Shown: positions 6,092-13,456 of the stretch, piece by piece
Numbering within the stretch: the first letter of the stretch is position 1
How the letters are laid out: the number at the start of each line of letters is the position of its first letter
Source of the DNA: an uncultured Oscillospiraceae bacterium
GTDB taxonomy: Bacteria > Bacillota > Clostridia > Oscillospirales > Oscillospiraceae
NCBI GenBank assembly: GCA_934659475.1
Contig: CAKUHX010000014.1
Location: forward strand, 1 to 16,702
DNA: 16,702 bases
Direction: 5' to 3'
Notes under the pieces: model-generated
The model's database searches: none
What the model was told of the DNA's origin: nothing
The model's input: only the letters and a program-made list of their open reading frames with translations
Made by a program: the position numbers and the translations under genes

Positions 6092-8050
6092 TCATCCCCG
6101 GTATCCGCCTTGATAGCGGCGATCTCTCCTCCGGCGGCCCACCTTGCGCAGGATGAACACCGCCAGCAGGATCAGCAGGACCACGATGACCGCGGCGGCC
6201 AGGGTGATCCAGTTGGGGGAGCGCAGCAGCTGAATGGGGTTCCAGCTGCTGCTGACACGCTTGGTACCGCAGACATCAGGGTCGTGATACTTCGCGGGCA
6301 CGCCGGACTGGCCAAAGGTCTTCAAATAGGCCGCCAGGGCGTACCACTCCTTGATCTCGTTCCCGTTTTTGTCCTTCAGTACCCGGGTGGAGAAATCGGT
6401 GATCTCATTTCCGTTTTCGTCCTTGGGCACCAGAGACAGCAGGCCCATGGACTTGCTCTTCACCGTGCCCAGCATCTGGGCGGAGTACATACCGGTGACC
6501 ACCCGGTAGAGCTTATCGTCATCGATCTCGGTCAACGTGCGCTCTATGTGGGTCTCTTTCCCATCCTGCTCCACCGTCTCCTCCGCCAGCAAGGCCCTAT
6601 AGACCCGGTTGAAGAACATCCGATGGGTGTCAAAGCTGTAGTCGATCCCGTTGATATACAGTTGGGCCGCATTCATGATGGGGGTGACGGAGGCGTCCAC
6701 CTCCAGCACCGCCTTCAATTCCTTTCCGGTGAGATACACGTCCACCAAGGGGAAGCCGGAGGTGCCGTCCTCCCCCACCCCCATGGACAGCACATCGAAG
6801 GCCATAGAGGTGGTGATGTCCCCCGCTGCGATGGGGGCGCGCAGCACCCCGTCGGCGGTGACGGTGATGGTGGGGCCGTCATAGGGGTCGGCCTGCAGCT
6901 CCTGCGCCGCCCATTGGAAGGCGTCGGCCACCAGAGCGCCGATGGCGTTGTTCTCCTGCACGCCGCCGGTGGGAGTGCTCATGGCGAAGTCCGAGTGGGT
7001 CAGCACCTGGTCATAGGTCAGGCCGTACCGGGCCAGATAGCCGGAGTTCACCTGGGCCTTCCAGCCCTCCACGATCTTGGCGATGCCCGCGTCGCCGGGC
7101 AGCTGCTCGTCGATGGGGGTCAGGTGGTAGTCCACAAGGGTCTTTTTGCTGTCCCCGAACACGCCGGTCAGGGTGATGGAGCCCAGATTCCCGCAGTACG
7201 GCCCGCAGGAGACGATATAGGTATCGTTCACCACGATGGGCTCCATCAGGGTGGTGTGGGTGTGGCCGGAGACGATCACGTCGATGCCGGACACCTTCTG
7301 GGCCAGCTGCTCGTCCTCCGACTCCTTCTTCTTGTCGCTGGTGCCGGAGTGGGACAGGCAGATGATGACCTGGGCCCCCTGCTCCTTCAGGGCGTCTACA
7401 CACCGCTGGGCGCTGGCCGCCGCGTCCTCCAGAACAAAGCCGGAGGTGGGGGCGCAGTCGTGGGAGTCCTTGCCAAAGATGCCGAAGATGCCGTAGGTCA
7501 CACCGCCCCGCTCCAGCAGGGTGTAGTCCGACATGCCGTAGGCAGCCATGGCCCGCTGGATGTCCAGCTTGTCCGGGTTATCGTCGGCGGGCCGGTAATT
7601 GGCGCACACCAATTTCGGTAAAGTGTCTCCGCTTGACACTGCAGAACGCAGCATCTGCGCAAATCCGGTGCCCTTATGGTCAAATTCATGGTTGCCGATG
7701 GTGCCCACGTCATAGCCCAGGGCCCCCATGGTGCGCAGCTCCGCCCCCTCGTCCACATACAGGGTCTGGATCAGGGAGCCGATAGAGAAGTCCCCTCCGT
7801 CCAGCAGCAGGGCGTCCGGGTGCTGGGCCTTCTCCCGGTCGATGGCGGTCTTCAGCCGGGCGTAGCCCCCGGACTGGCCGCCGTCCTCCGTATCCTGAGG
7901 CAGGAAGTGGGAGTGCAGGTCATGGGTGAACAAAATAGTGGTCTCCCACCGGGCCTGCGGGGCGGCAAAGGCAGCCGGCGCCATGGACAGCACCAACAGC
8001 ACCGCCGTCAGCAGGCTGAATAGCTTTTTGACTTTGTGTCCGGACTTCAT
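6092..8050 (-). CDS. Membrane-anchored 5'-nucleotidase / cyclic phosphodiesterase (UshA family)
   Basis: A 652-residue secreted metallophosphoesterase likely to release phosphate and nucleosides from extracellular nucleotides. A signal peptide spans residues 1-29 (basic KVKKL start, hydrophobic core, AFA cleavage site). The dinuclear metal site is intact: Asp44/His46 (HDLHSH), Asp84 and Asp87 near LLLDGGD, Asn120-His121 (GNHEFD), His234 (LSHSG), His263/His265 (SGHTHT). The C-terminal half is the UshA substrate-binding domain, with NNAIGALVADAF at its start. A single membrane helix at about 614-634 followed by a basic tail anchors it to the outer face of the membrane; there is no LPXTG motif. 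GGAGG lies 10 nt before the ATG and just after the ansA stop (16-nt gap), so the two genes are probably co-transcribed. The exact substrate cannot be read from sequence. Confidence 0.9.
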   Translation of the reverse strand: MKSGHKVKKLFSLLTAVLLVLSMAPAAFAAPQARWETTILFTHDLHSHFLPQDTEDGGQSGGYARLKTAIDREKAQHPDALLLDGGDFSIGSLIQTLYVDEGAELRTMGALGYDVGTIGNHEFDHKGTGFAQMLRSAVSSGDTLPKLVCANYRPADDNPDKLDIQRAMAAYGMSDYTLLERGGVTYGIFGIFGKDSHDCAPTSGFVLEDAAASAQRCVDALKEQGAQVIICLSHSGTSDKKKESEDEQLAQKVSGIDVIVSGHTHTTLMEPIVVNDTYIVSCGPYCGNLGSITLTGVFGDSKKTLVDYHLTPIDEQLPGDAGIAKIVEGWKAQVNSGYLARYGLTYDQVLTHSDFAMSTPTGGVQENNAIGALVADAFQWAAQELQADPYDGPTITVTADGVLRAPIAAGDITTSMAFDVLSMGVGEDGTSGFPLVDVYLTGKELKAVLEVDASVTPIMNAAQLYINGIDYSFDTHRMFFNRVYRALLAEETVEQDGKETHIERTLTEIDDDKLYRVVTGMYSAQMLGTVKSKSMGLLSLVPKDENGNEITDFSTRVLKDKNGNEIKEWYALAAYLKTFGQSGVPAKYHDPDVCGTKRVSSSWNPIQLLRSPNWITLAAAVIVVLLILLAVFILRKVGRRRRDRRYQGGYRG

Positions 8051-8066
8051 TCTGTCTGTTCCTCCG

Positions 8067-9062
8067 TTATCGGATGATGTCGAACTGAACGGGCCGGTAG
8101 AACATCCGCCGGATCTCCTCCGGCCGGCTGCTCTGCCCCATGGCCCACATGAGCTTGGTCACGGCGGCCTCCATGGTCATGTTATAGGCCTCCATCAGGC
8201 CGAAGCGCTCCTTCAGGTCGTGGCCCACCTGATAGACCGTCATGTCGCTGCCCTCATAGGACACCTGGGTCATCATCACCACGGTCTTTCCCGCGTCCAG
8301 CCACTCCTTCAGCGCCCGGGCCAGCTCCCCCTTGTCCCCGCCGGGCAGGCCGCCCACGCCGAAGGACTGCAGGATCACCGCCTGATAGCTGTCCCTCAGC
8401 CGCTCCAGCGCCTGCGCCCCCATGCCGGGGATCAGGGTGAGCAGCAGGACCCGGTCGTCCAGGGTGTCATAGAAGGCGGGCTCCAGCCCCCCCTCGTCAA
8501 GGGTGAGGTAGCGGATGATCCGGCCGTCCCGGATCACGGCGATCTCGGGGTAGTCCACGCTGGAGAAGGCGTTCCAGCTCTTGGTGCGCTCCTTCCGCGC
8601 CCGGGTGCCCAGGATCACCTTGCCGTCGAACACCAGGCTGACCCCCCGGGAGCCCCGGTCGCAGGCGTACAGAAAGCTCTGGTACAGGTTGCGCCGGGCA
8701 TCGGTATCCGCCATGCAGATGGACTTTTGAGAGCCTGTGATCACGATGGGCTTGGGGGACTGCTGGATCAGATAGGACAGGGCGGCGGCGGTATAGGCCA
8801 TGGTATCCGTCCCGTGGGTGATGACAAAGCCGTCGTAGCGGTCGTAATTCTCCCGAATGGCCCGGACGATCCGGAGCCAGTGGGCGGGAGTGACATTGGT
8901 GCTGTCCAGATTCATCAGCTGCACCGCGTCCACCCGGCAGAGCCGCCCCACCTCTGGCACATAGCCCAGGATCTCCTCTGAGGTGATGGCGGGACACAAG
9001 CCGTCCCCGCTGTCCTTGGAGGCGATGGTGCCCCCGGTGGCCAGCATCAGGATCTCACGCAT
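8067..9062 (-). CDS. ansA: L-asparaginase, type I (AnsA-like)
   Basis: Hydrolyses L-asparagine to aspartate and ammonia. The 331-residue protein has no signal peptide, so it is cytoplasmic like the type I enzyme. Catalytic elements are visible: ATGGTIAS (8-15) with nucleophile Thr12, HGTDTM (83-88) with Thr85-Asp86, TGSQKS (109-114) and Lys157 in RARKERTK, which fits the catalytic lysine of the family. The ATG at 9062 is chosen because AAGGAGG lies about 10 nt upstream; an in-frame GTG at 9071 is only 2 nt from that site and is unlikely. The gene follows rmlA after 45 nt without a terminator and precedes the UshA-like gene by 16 nt. A glutaminase side activity cannot be excluded. Confidence 0.92.
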   Translation of the reverse strand: MREILMLATGGTIASKDSGDGLCPAITSEEILGYVPEVGRLCRVDAVQLMNLDSTNVTPAHWLRIVRAIRENYDRYDGFVITHGTDTMAYTAAALSYLIQQSPKPIVITGSQKSICMADTDARRNLYQSFLYACDRGSRGVSLVFDGKVILGTRARKERTKSWNAFSSVDYPEIAVIRDGRIIRYLTLDEGGLEPAFYDTLDDRVLLLTLIPGMGAQALERLRDSYQAVILQSFGVGGLPGGDKGELARALKEWLDAGKTVVMMTQVSYEGSDMTVYQVGHDLKERFGLMEAYNMTMEAAVTKLMWAMGQSSRPEEIRRMFYRPVQFDIIR

Positions 9063-9107
9063 GAAACGCACCCCCTCCTTCCAATATACTGCGCCCTCCC
9101 CGCCCGG

Positions 9108-9965
9108 TCACAGGCACTGAAGATATTTGCCGTACGGGGTCATGGACAGTTCCGCCCCTGCGGCGTGCACCTGCTCCGGAGTCAGCCAGCCCTCGTAGAG
9201 GCCCAGCTCCTCCAGGCAGCCCACATAGCGGCCGGTGGTGTCCTGGATGTGCTTGATGGTCTGCCCCGCCGTCAGCAGGCTGTCGGCGGTGCCGGCGTCC
9301 AGCCAGGTGAGGTTCTTCTCCAAGGGCACCACCTGCAGCTGGCCCCGCTCCAGATAGGCCAGATTCACGTCAGTGATCTCCAGCTCCCCCCGTGCGGAGG
9401 GCTTCAGACTGTGGGCGATGTCCATGACCTGGTCATCATAGAAGTACAGACCGGGGACGATATAGTTGCTCTTGGGGTAGCGCGGCTTCTCCTCGATAGA
9501 GATAGCCTTCCCCTGCCGGTCGAACTCCACAACGCCGAAGGGGCGGGGGTCCTCCACCCAGTAGCCGAACACCGTAGCCCCGGACTTTTGAGAGGCCGCC
9601 TTTTTCAGGGAGATCGCCAGGGTGGGCGCGTAGAAGATGTTGTCCCCCAGCACCAGGCAGACCTGATCCTTCCCTACGAACTCCTCCCCGATGAGCAGGG
9701 CATCGGCGATGCCCCGGGCCACGGGCTGCTCGGCATAGGAGATGGAGACGCCGAACTGGCTGCCGTCCCCTAGCAGGGTGCGGAAGGTGGCCGTCTCCTG
9801 CGGGGGCACGATGACCAGGATCTCAGAGATGCCCGCCTGCATGAGTACAGCGATGGGGTAGTAGATCAGGGGCTTGTCGTACACCGGCAGCAGTGGCTTG
9901 CACACCGGCTTTGTCATGGGGTAAAGGCGGGTGCCCTTTCCCGCCGCTAAAACGATCCCTTTCAT
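9108..9965 (-). CDS. rmlA: Glucose-1-phosphate thymidylyltransferase (RmlA-like)
   Basis: Makes dTDP-glucose from glucose-1-phosphate and dTTP, the first step to dTDP-rhamnose and related cell-surface sugars. The 285-residue protein (E. coli RmlA is 293) has the nucleotide-binding loop LAAGKGTRLYPMT (6-18), a lysine-rich active-site segment ending VYDKPLIYYP (28-37), GDNIFY (107-112) with the metal-binding Asp108, EEKP, and WLDAGT. The usual KQLLP segment reads CKPLLP here, a small departure. The start is the ATG at 9965 with GGAGG 5 nt upstream; a frame extending to 10025 adds 20 residues not seen in the family. rmlB, rmlC and rmlD are not in the window, so this is a solitary copy. It has its own extended -10 promoter and a leader of about 125 nt. 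Confidence 0.9.
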   Translation of the reverse strand: MKGIVLAAGKGTRLYPMTKPVCKPLLPVYDKPLIYYPIAVLMQAGISEILVIVPPQETATFRTLLGDGSQFGVSISYAEQPVARGIADALLIGEEFVGKDQVCLVLGDNIFYAPTLAISLKKAASQKSGATVFGYWVEDPRPFGVVEFDRQGKAISIEEKPRYPKSNYIVPGLYFYDDQVMDIAHSLKPSARGELEITDVNLAYLERGQLQVVPLEKNLTWLDAGTADSLLTAGQTIKHIQDTTGRYVGCLEELGLYEGWLTPEQVHAAGAELSMTPYGKYLQCL

Positions 9966-10051
9966 AGTGACCTCCAGTTTTCTGTCCGCGCCCCACCCCT
10001 CTGGGGTGCAAAGCGATTTTCCCATATCTTCATGAAAAACAGAACGTAATT

Positions 10052-10085
10052 TGCATATCTTGCTCTTTCGTATGCATATTTTGCT
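10052..10085. repeat. 13-bp direct repeat in the rmlA leader
   Basis: TGCATATCTTGCT (10052-10064) and TGCATATTTTGCT (10073-10085) differ at one base and are offset by exactly 21 bp, about two helix turns. They lie just downstream of the rmlA promoter, in its transcribed leader. This spacing suits a protein binding two sites on one face of the helix, but no regulator is recognised. Confidence 0.55.
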
Positions 10086-10096
10086 TCATCTGGTCC

Positions 10097-10125
10097 ATTA
10101 TATCAGCTTCGCCGGAAAATAGCAA
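10097..10125 (-). promoter_or_regulatory. Extended -10 sigma-A promoter of rmlA
   Basis: On the reverse strand TTGCTA (10125-10120, 4 of 6) is followed after 17 bp by TATAAT (10102-10097), with an upstream TGA giving an extended -10. Transcription would start near 10090, leaving a leader of about 125 nt before the rmlA ATG at 9965. It may also drive ansA, the UshA-like gene and the Hyd-like genes, since no clear terminator separates them. Confidence 0.65.
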
Positions 10126-10140
10126 GGAAAAGTCCTGAAT

Positions 10141-10164
10141 AAAATAGAATATATGTTCTATTTT
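10141..10164. promoter_or_regulatory. 24-bp operator-like dyad between divergent promoters
   Basis: AAAATAGAA (10141-10149) is the exact reverse complement of TTCTATTTT (10156-10164). The six central bases TATATG continue the symmetry apart from one pair. The dyad ends 2 bp before the -35 element of the SLOG promoter and lies 15 bp from the -35 of rmlA. The core GAAT-N4-GTTC is one base from the Gram-positive LexA core GAAC-N4-GTTC, but the flanks do not match the LexA box, so the identity of the binder is open. Confidence 0.5.
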
Positions 10165-10166
10165 TC

Positions 10167-10195
10167 TTGACTTGTCCGTCGGGGCATGTTACAAT
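10167..10195 (+). promoter_or_regulatory. Extended -10 sigma-A promoter of SLOG-queH
   Basis: TTGACT (10167-10172, 5 of 6), a 17-bp spacer and TACAAT (10190-10195, 5 of 6), with TGT directly before the -10. This is the best-matching promoter of the intergenic region. The leader before the ATG at 10302 is about 100 nt. Confidence 0.75.
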
Positions 10196-10301
10196 AATAC
10201 AAACTGTTCCACTTCGCGGCACCCGCCGTATAATTTCCCTTATTCTGCACCGCACGCGCACTTCCCCCCTTTCAGTGATCCAGACAGGAGGAGGGCCCCA
10301 T

Positions 10302-10805
10302 ATGGACCGTGAACACACCTGCTGCTTTACCGGGCACCGCCCGGACAAGCTGCCCTGGGGGACAGATGAGCGGGACCCCCGCTGCACCGCCCTGAAGCGG
10401 CGCCTGACCGACGCCATCGCGGCCGCCTGCGCCGCGGGATCCCGCCACTTCATCTGCGGCATGGCCTTGGGCAGCGACCTGTACTTTGCCGAGGGGGTGC
10501 TGGCCCTGCGGCAGGATCATCCGGACGTCACGCTGGAGTGCGCCCGCCCCTGCGAAAGCCAGGCCGACCGCTGGCCCGCCGCCGAGCGGCAGCGGTATCA
10601 GTCCATTCTGGACCGGTGCGACTTCGAGACCCTGGTGCAGCACCACTACGACCGCTTCTGCATGATCCGGCGCAACCACTATATGGTGGATCACTCCAGC
10701 CGCATCATCGCGGTCTATGACGGCGTGCCCAAGGGCGGGACCGCCCAGACCCTGGCCTATGCCCTGAAAAACGGCCTTGTATGTGACATCATCTCCCCGG
10801 AGTAA
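10302..10805 (+). CDS. SLOG/DUF1273 family protein (YpsA-like)
   Basis: A 167-residue protein of the SLOG superfamily (Rossmann-like fold, related to DprA and to Bacillus YpsA), whose members are thought to bind nucleotides or nucleotide-derived ligands. Visible motifs are CCFTGHRPDK (7-16), where the family ligand-binding glycine lies, and GMALGSD (53-59); the C-terminal part RNHYMVDHSSRIIAVYDG is also typical. No signal peptide or membrane segment is present. The ATG at 10302 has AGGAGGAG upstream. queH begins 12 nt after the stop, so the pair is probably one operon. The family has no agreed biochemical role; a link to the neighbour's tRNA modification or to the upstream dyad is only inference. 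Confidence 0.85.
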   Translation: MDREHTCCFTGHRPDKLPWGTDERDPRCTALKRRLTDAIAAACAAGSRHFICGMALGSDLYFAEGVLALRQDHPDVTLECARPCESQADRWPAAERQRYQSILDRCDFETLVQHHYDRFCMIRRNHYMVDHSSRIIAVYDGVPKGGTAQTLAYALKNGLVCDIISPE

Positions 10806-10817
10806 AAGGAGCCGCCT

Positions 10818-11396
10818 ATGAACACCTTGATGCATATCTGCTGCGCCCCCTGTGCCAACCGGCCCATCGATGCTCTGCACCAGGAGGGGATCGCCGTTAC
10901 CGGCTTCTGGTTCAACCCCAACATCCATCCCTATACGGAGTATCAGGCCAGAAAGCGCACTCTGGAGGACTACAGCCGCGAGATCGGCATGAAGCTGATC
11001 ATCGGCGGATCCTACGACCTGCGCACCTTTATCTGCAGCGTGGCGGGCAATATCGACGGCCGCTGCGCCTACTGCTACCGCATGCGCATGGAGGAGACCG
11101 CCCGGTACGCCGCCGAGAACGGCTATGACAGCTTTACCACCTCTCTTCTGGTCTCCCCCTATCAGAAGCACGATGCCATTGCCGCCATCGCCCGGCAGAT
11201 GGGGGAGCAGTACGGCGTGGAGTTCCTGTACCGGGACTTCCGGCCCCTGTTTCAGGCGGGACAGGAATTTGCCCGGGCCCACGGCTTTTACATGCAGAAA
11301 TACTGCGGCTGCATCTTCAGCGAGGAGGACCGCTATATGGCAGCCAAGCGAAAAAAGAAAGCGGCCAGAGCGGCCGCCAGTCAAAGCACTACATGA
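10818..11396 (+). CDS. queH: Epoxyqueuosine reductase QueH
   Basis: QueH (DUF208) carries out the last step of queuosine synthesis, reducing epoxyqueuosine in tRNA, and is the non-cobalamin alternative to QueG. The 192-residue protein shows the family's cysteine sites: CCAPC (8-12), CAYC (83-86) in GRCAYCYRMRMEET, and CGC (163-165) in KYCGCIFSEEDR; these bind an Fe-S cluster and an adjacent metal. LLVSPYQKH (111-119) and FRPLFQAGQEFAR are further hallmarks. AAAGGAG is 6 nt before the ATG. The basic, Ala-rich tail (KRKKKAARAAAS) is a poorly conserved extension. The gene follows the SLOG gene by 12 nt and ends 1 nt before a strong terminator. No other queuosine genes lie in the window. Confidence 0.94.
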   Translation: MNTLMHICCAPCANRPIDALHQEGIAVTGFWFNPNIHPYTEYQARKRTLEDYSREIGMKLIIGGSYDLRTFICSVAGNIDGRCAYCYRMRMEETARYAAENGYDSFTTSLLVSPYQKHDAIAAIARQMGEQYGVEFLYRDFRPLFQAGQEFARAHGFYMQKYCGCIFSEEDRYMAAKRKKKAARAAASQSTT

Positions 11397-11432
11397 AAAA
11401 AGCAGAGATCTGGATTCGGATCTCTGCTTTTT
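11397..11432. terminator. Bidirectional terminator between queH and the Na/Pi transporter
   Basis: A perfect 14-bp inverted repeat pairs AAAAAGCAGAGATC (11397-11410) with GATCTCTGCTTTTT (11419-11432) around an 8-nt loop. The five As on one side and five Ts on the other supply the U-tract for transcripts from either strand. It begins directly after the queH stop and ends 7 nt from the stop of the convergent transporter gene. Confidence 0.92.
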
Positions 11433-11439
11433 GTATGCC

Positions 11440-13245
11440 CTATTCTGTCTCCTCCACCACGTTCAGCTTTTGGTAGTAGCTCTGGCGCAGCTGGCTGTAC
11501 TCCTGATTGAACTGCCGGTCCTCCCCCTGGTGCAGGTGGCGGATATAGTCGTGCTGGCTCTTCAGCAGGTCGGGCTGTCGCAGCCCCACCGTGTATACGC
11601 CCACGTTGGAACACTGGTCGGAGATACGCTCCACATTGGTCAGCACATCCAGAAAGGTCAGTCCGGCATATACGGTACACTGGCCGTCCCGCAGCCGCTG
11701 GGTATGGTTGCTGCGCAGGGTGGCCACCAGGTCGTCTATCACTTCCTCCACCGGCTCGATATGGCGGGCCATATCCGCGCTCTTCCCAGCAAAAGCATCT
11801 CTGGCACGCTGGGTCACATCGCTCAGCGCGCTCTGGATCAGCTTCAGCTCATCCCGGGCCACATGGGAGAAGTCCAGCCCCCGTTCCTTCAGCTCCTGGG
11901 CGTTCTCCGTCAGGTTCACAGCGTAGTCGCCGATGCGCTCGAACTCGGAAAAGCACTGGATATAGTAGTTCAGCAGGTCGCTGTCATCGTCGGCCTCCAT
12001 GTGGGGGGACAGGCGGATCAGATAGTTGCTCACCGCGTCGGCCAGGGTGTCGATGCGGTCCTCGTTCTCGTTCACGCGCTCGATCGCGTCCCGGTCGTAG
12101 TGCTCCAGCGTCTCCATGGCGGCATTCACTCCGGTGCAAGCCAGGCGCGCCATGGTATCGATGGCCTGATGGGCACTGGCCAGGGCCAGGGCGGGAGAGC
12201 GGAAGAACTTCTCGTCCAGCTGGCTCAGCTCCTGCTCCACATTCTCCCCCTGCACCTTGTCGTCGGGGACGATGCGCCGGGCCAGCTTTTCAAACTGCCC
12301 GCAGGCGGGCAGCAGCACCACGGCGGAGGCCAGACGGAACAGCGTGTGGGCGTTGGCGATGCCTCCGGAGGTGATGGGAGCGCTCCAGATGCCGTCCAGC
12401 ACGCCGGCGGAGTGGAGGATCAGTACGGAAATAATGACCAGGACCGAAGCGCACAAGTTGAAGATGATGTGGACCAGACCCGTCCGCTTTGCATCCGCCC
12501 GAGAACCGATGGAGCACACGATGGCGGTGGTGACGCAGTCGCCGATGTTCACGCCGATGATGATGGCATACACCGAGCTGAAGGACAGGGCCCCGGTGAC
12601 AGACAGGGCCTGCAGGATGCCGATCGTAGCCGAGGAACTCTGGATGAGGAAAGCCACCCCGGTGCCCACCAGGAAACCCAGCACGGGCACATTGGACAGG
12701 CGGACAAAGGCCTGGGTAAAGGTCTCCGACTGAGACAAGGGGGACACCGCCGCCGTCATATTCAGCAGGCCGGTGAACAGGATGCCGAAGCCCATGGCGA
12801 TGCTGCCAAAGGTGTCGGAATTATGAAAGTGGAAAGCCATGATCAGCAGGATGCCGATGATGGCGGCCATAGGGGCCAGCGTGGAGGGCTTGAACAGGTT
12901 CAGCCAGGGCACTCCGTCGGAATTCAGATCCAGAAGGCGGATGATCTGGCCGGTGACGGTGGTGCCCACATTGGCACCCAGCACCAGACCCAGGGACTGA
13001 TGCAGGGTGATGATCCCCGCCCCCACCAGGCCGGAGGTGATCACGATGGTGGCGGTGGAGCTCTGGATCACCGCGGTGACGGCCAGGCCCAGCAGAAAGC
13101 CCACCACCGGGTTATTGGTCACCTTCTCCATAGCGGTCTTAAAGGCGCCGGAGGAGCCGTGCTTCAGGCCGTCCCCCATCAGACGCATGCCGTAAAGGAA
13201 CAGAGCCAGCCCACCGAACAGGGAAATAAAGTCAAAAATGGTCAT
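11440..13245 (-). CDS. Na+/phosphate cotransporter with PhoU-like C-terminal domain
   Basis: A 601-residue transporter of the Na/Pi cotransporter (NptA/PNaS) family. The membrane domain (about residues 5-315) contains the two inverted halves with QSSTAT (61-66) and QSSSAT (202-207), each followed by a GANVGTT-type loop (90-96, and GVNIGDCVTT 231-240). The cytoplasmic tail (about 345-570) resembles PhoU, with the metal-binding-type motifs EFERIGDYAVNL (434-445) and NVERISDQCSNVG; such fusions are common in Firmicutes. It probably imports phosphate with sodium. The ATG at 13245 is chosen because GGGAGAG lies 6 nt upstream and the hydrophobic segment begins at once; a frame extending to 13416 adds 57 atypical residues. 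The leader holds a hairpin (13278-13301) and a TTCCCC/GGGGAA dyad. Confidence 0.92.
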   Translation of the reverse strand: MTIFDFISLFGGLALFLYGMRLMGDGLKHGSSGAFKTAMEKVTNNPVVGFLLGLAVTAVIQSSTATIVITSGLVGAGIITLHQSLGLVLGANVGTTVTGQIIRLLDLNSDGVPWLNLFKPSTLAPMAAIIGILLIMAFHFHNSDTFGSIAMGFGILFTGLLNMTAAVSPLSQSETFTQAFVRLSNVPVLGFLVGTGVAFLIQSSSATIGILQALSVTGALSFSSVYAIIIGVNIGDCVTTAIVCSIGSRADAKRTGLVHIIFNLCASVLVIISVLILHSAGVLDGIWSAPITSGGIANAHTLFRLASAVVLLPACGQFEKLARRIVPDDKVQGENVEQELSQLDEKFFRSPALALASAHQAIDTMARLACTGVNAAMETLEHYDRDAIERVNENEDRIDTLADAVSNYLIRLSPHMEADDDSDLLNYYIQCFSEFERIGDYAVNLTENAQELKERGLDFSHVARDELKLIQSALSDVTQRARDAFAGKSADMARHIEPVEEVIDDLVATLRSNHTQRLRDGQCTVYAGLTFLDVLTNVERISDQCSNVGVYTVGLRQPDLLKSQHDYIRHLHQGEDRQFNQEYSQLRQSYYQKLNVVEETE

Positions 13246-13277
13246 CGTCGTCTCTCCCAGACTGTCAATACACAAGT

Positions 13278-13301
13278 GCGGCTCTTCAAAAGAGAAGCCG
13301 C
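13278..13301 (-). promoter_or_regulatory. Leader hairpin upstream of the Na/Pi transporter
   Basis: GCGGCT (13278-13283) and AGCCGC (13296-13301) pair exactly. In the reverse-strand RNA the stem can extend to ten positions with one G-U pair and one C-A mismatch, closing on a UUUU loop. It lies 33 nt before the start codon. No U-tract follows it in the gene's direction, so it does not look like a terminator for this gene. Confidence 0.4.
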
Positions 13302-13330
13302 TTTTCCCACATATATATGGTACTATATAA

Positions 13331-13343
13331 TTCCCCCGGGGAA
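13331..13343. promoter_or_regulatory. Dyad and AT-rich promoter-like region of the Na/Pi transporter
   Basis: TTCCCC (13331-13336) and GGGGAA (13338-13343) form a perfect dyad around one base. Just downstream in the minus direction is TATAGT (13327-13322), a possible -10; the hexamer 17 bp upstream (TGGTCT) is a poor -35, so an activated promoter with the dyad as a binding site is possible. Confidence 0.3.
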
Positions 13344-13422
13344 AAGACCACAATACAACTAAATTTACATAACCGGGATATGGCGATTTTCTCCATTTTA
13401 CAGCGATCCTGCCCATACAAAG

Positions 13423-13451
13423 GCGGCCGCGGGGCGTTCCCCCGCGGCCGC
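13423..13451 (-). terminator. GC-rich terminator after uridine phosphorylase
   Basis: GCGGCCGCGGGG (13423-13434) pairs perfectly with CCCCGCGGCCGC (13440-13451) around a 5-nt loop, 5 nt after the udp stop. All 12 pairs are G-C, and the sequence after the stem on this strand has only a short T run (CCTTTGT), so termination may be incomplete. The stem contains NotI-type GCGGCCGC on both arms. Confidence 0.7.
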
Positions 13452-13456
13452 GCCGT

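Larger units (their letters stand above)
9966..10301. other. 336-bp divergent regulatory region between rmlA and the SLOG gene
   Basis: No gene is supported here. The region is markedly more AT-rich than its surroundings and holds two divergent promoters (10097-10125 minus, 10167-10195 plus), a near-perfect 24-bp dyad between them (10141-10164) and a 13-bp direct repeat in the rmlA leader (10052-10085). The part from 10196 to 10301 is the leader of the SLOG gene; apart from the AGGAGGAG binding site I see nothing definite in it. Confidence 0.7.

Noticed and set aside
10146..10159. A genuine LexA (SOS) box upstream of the SLOG gene.
   Set aside because: One core base and both outer bases differ from the Firmicutes consensus, and neither gene is a typical SOS gene. 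Kept only as a dyad of unknown binder.
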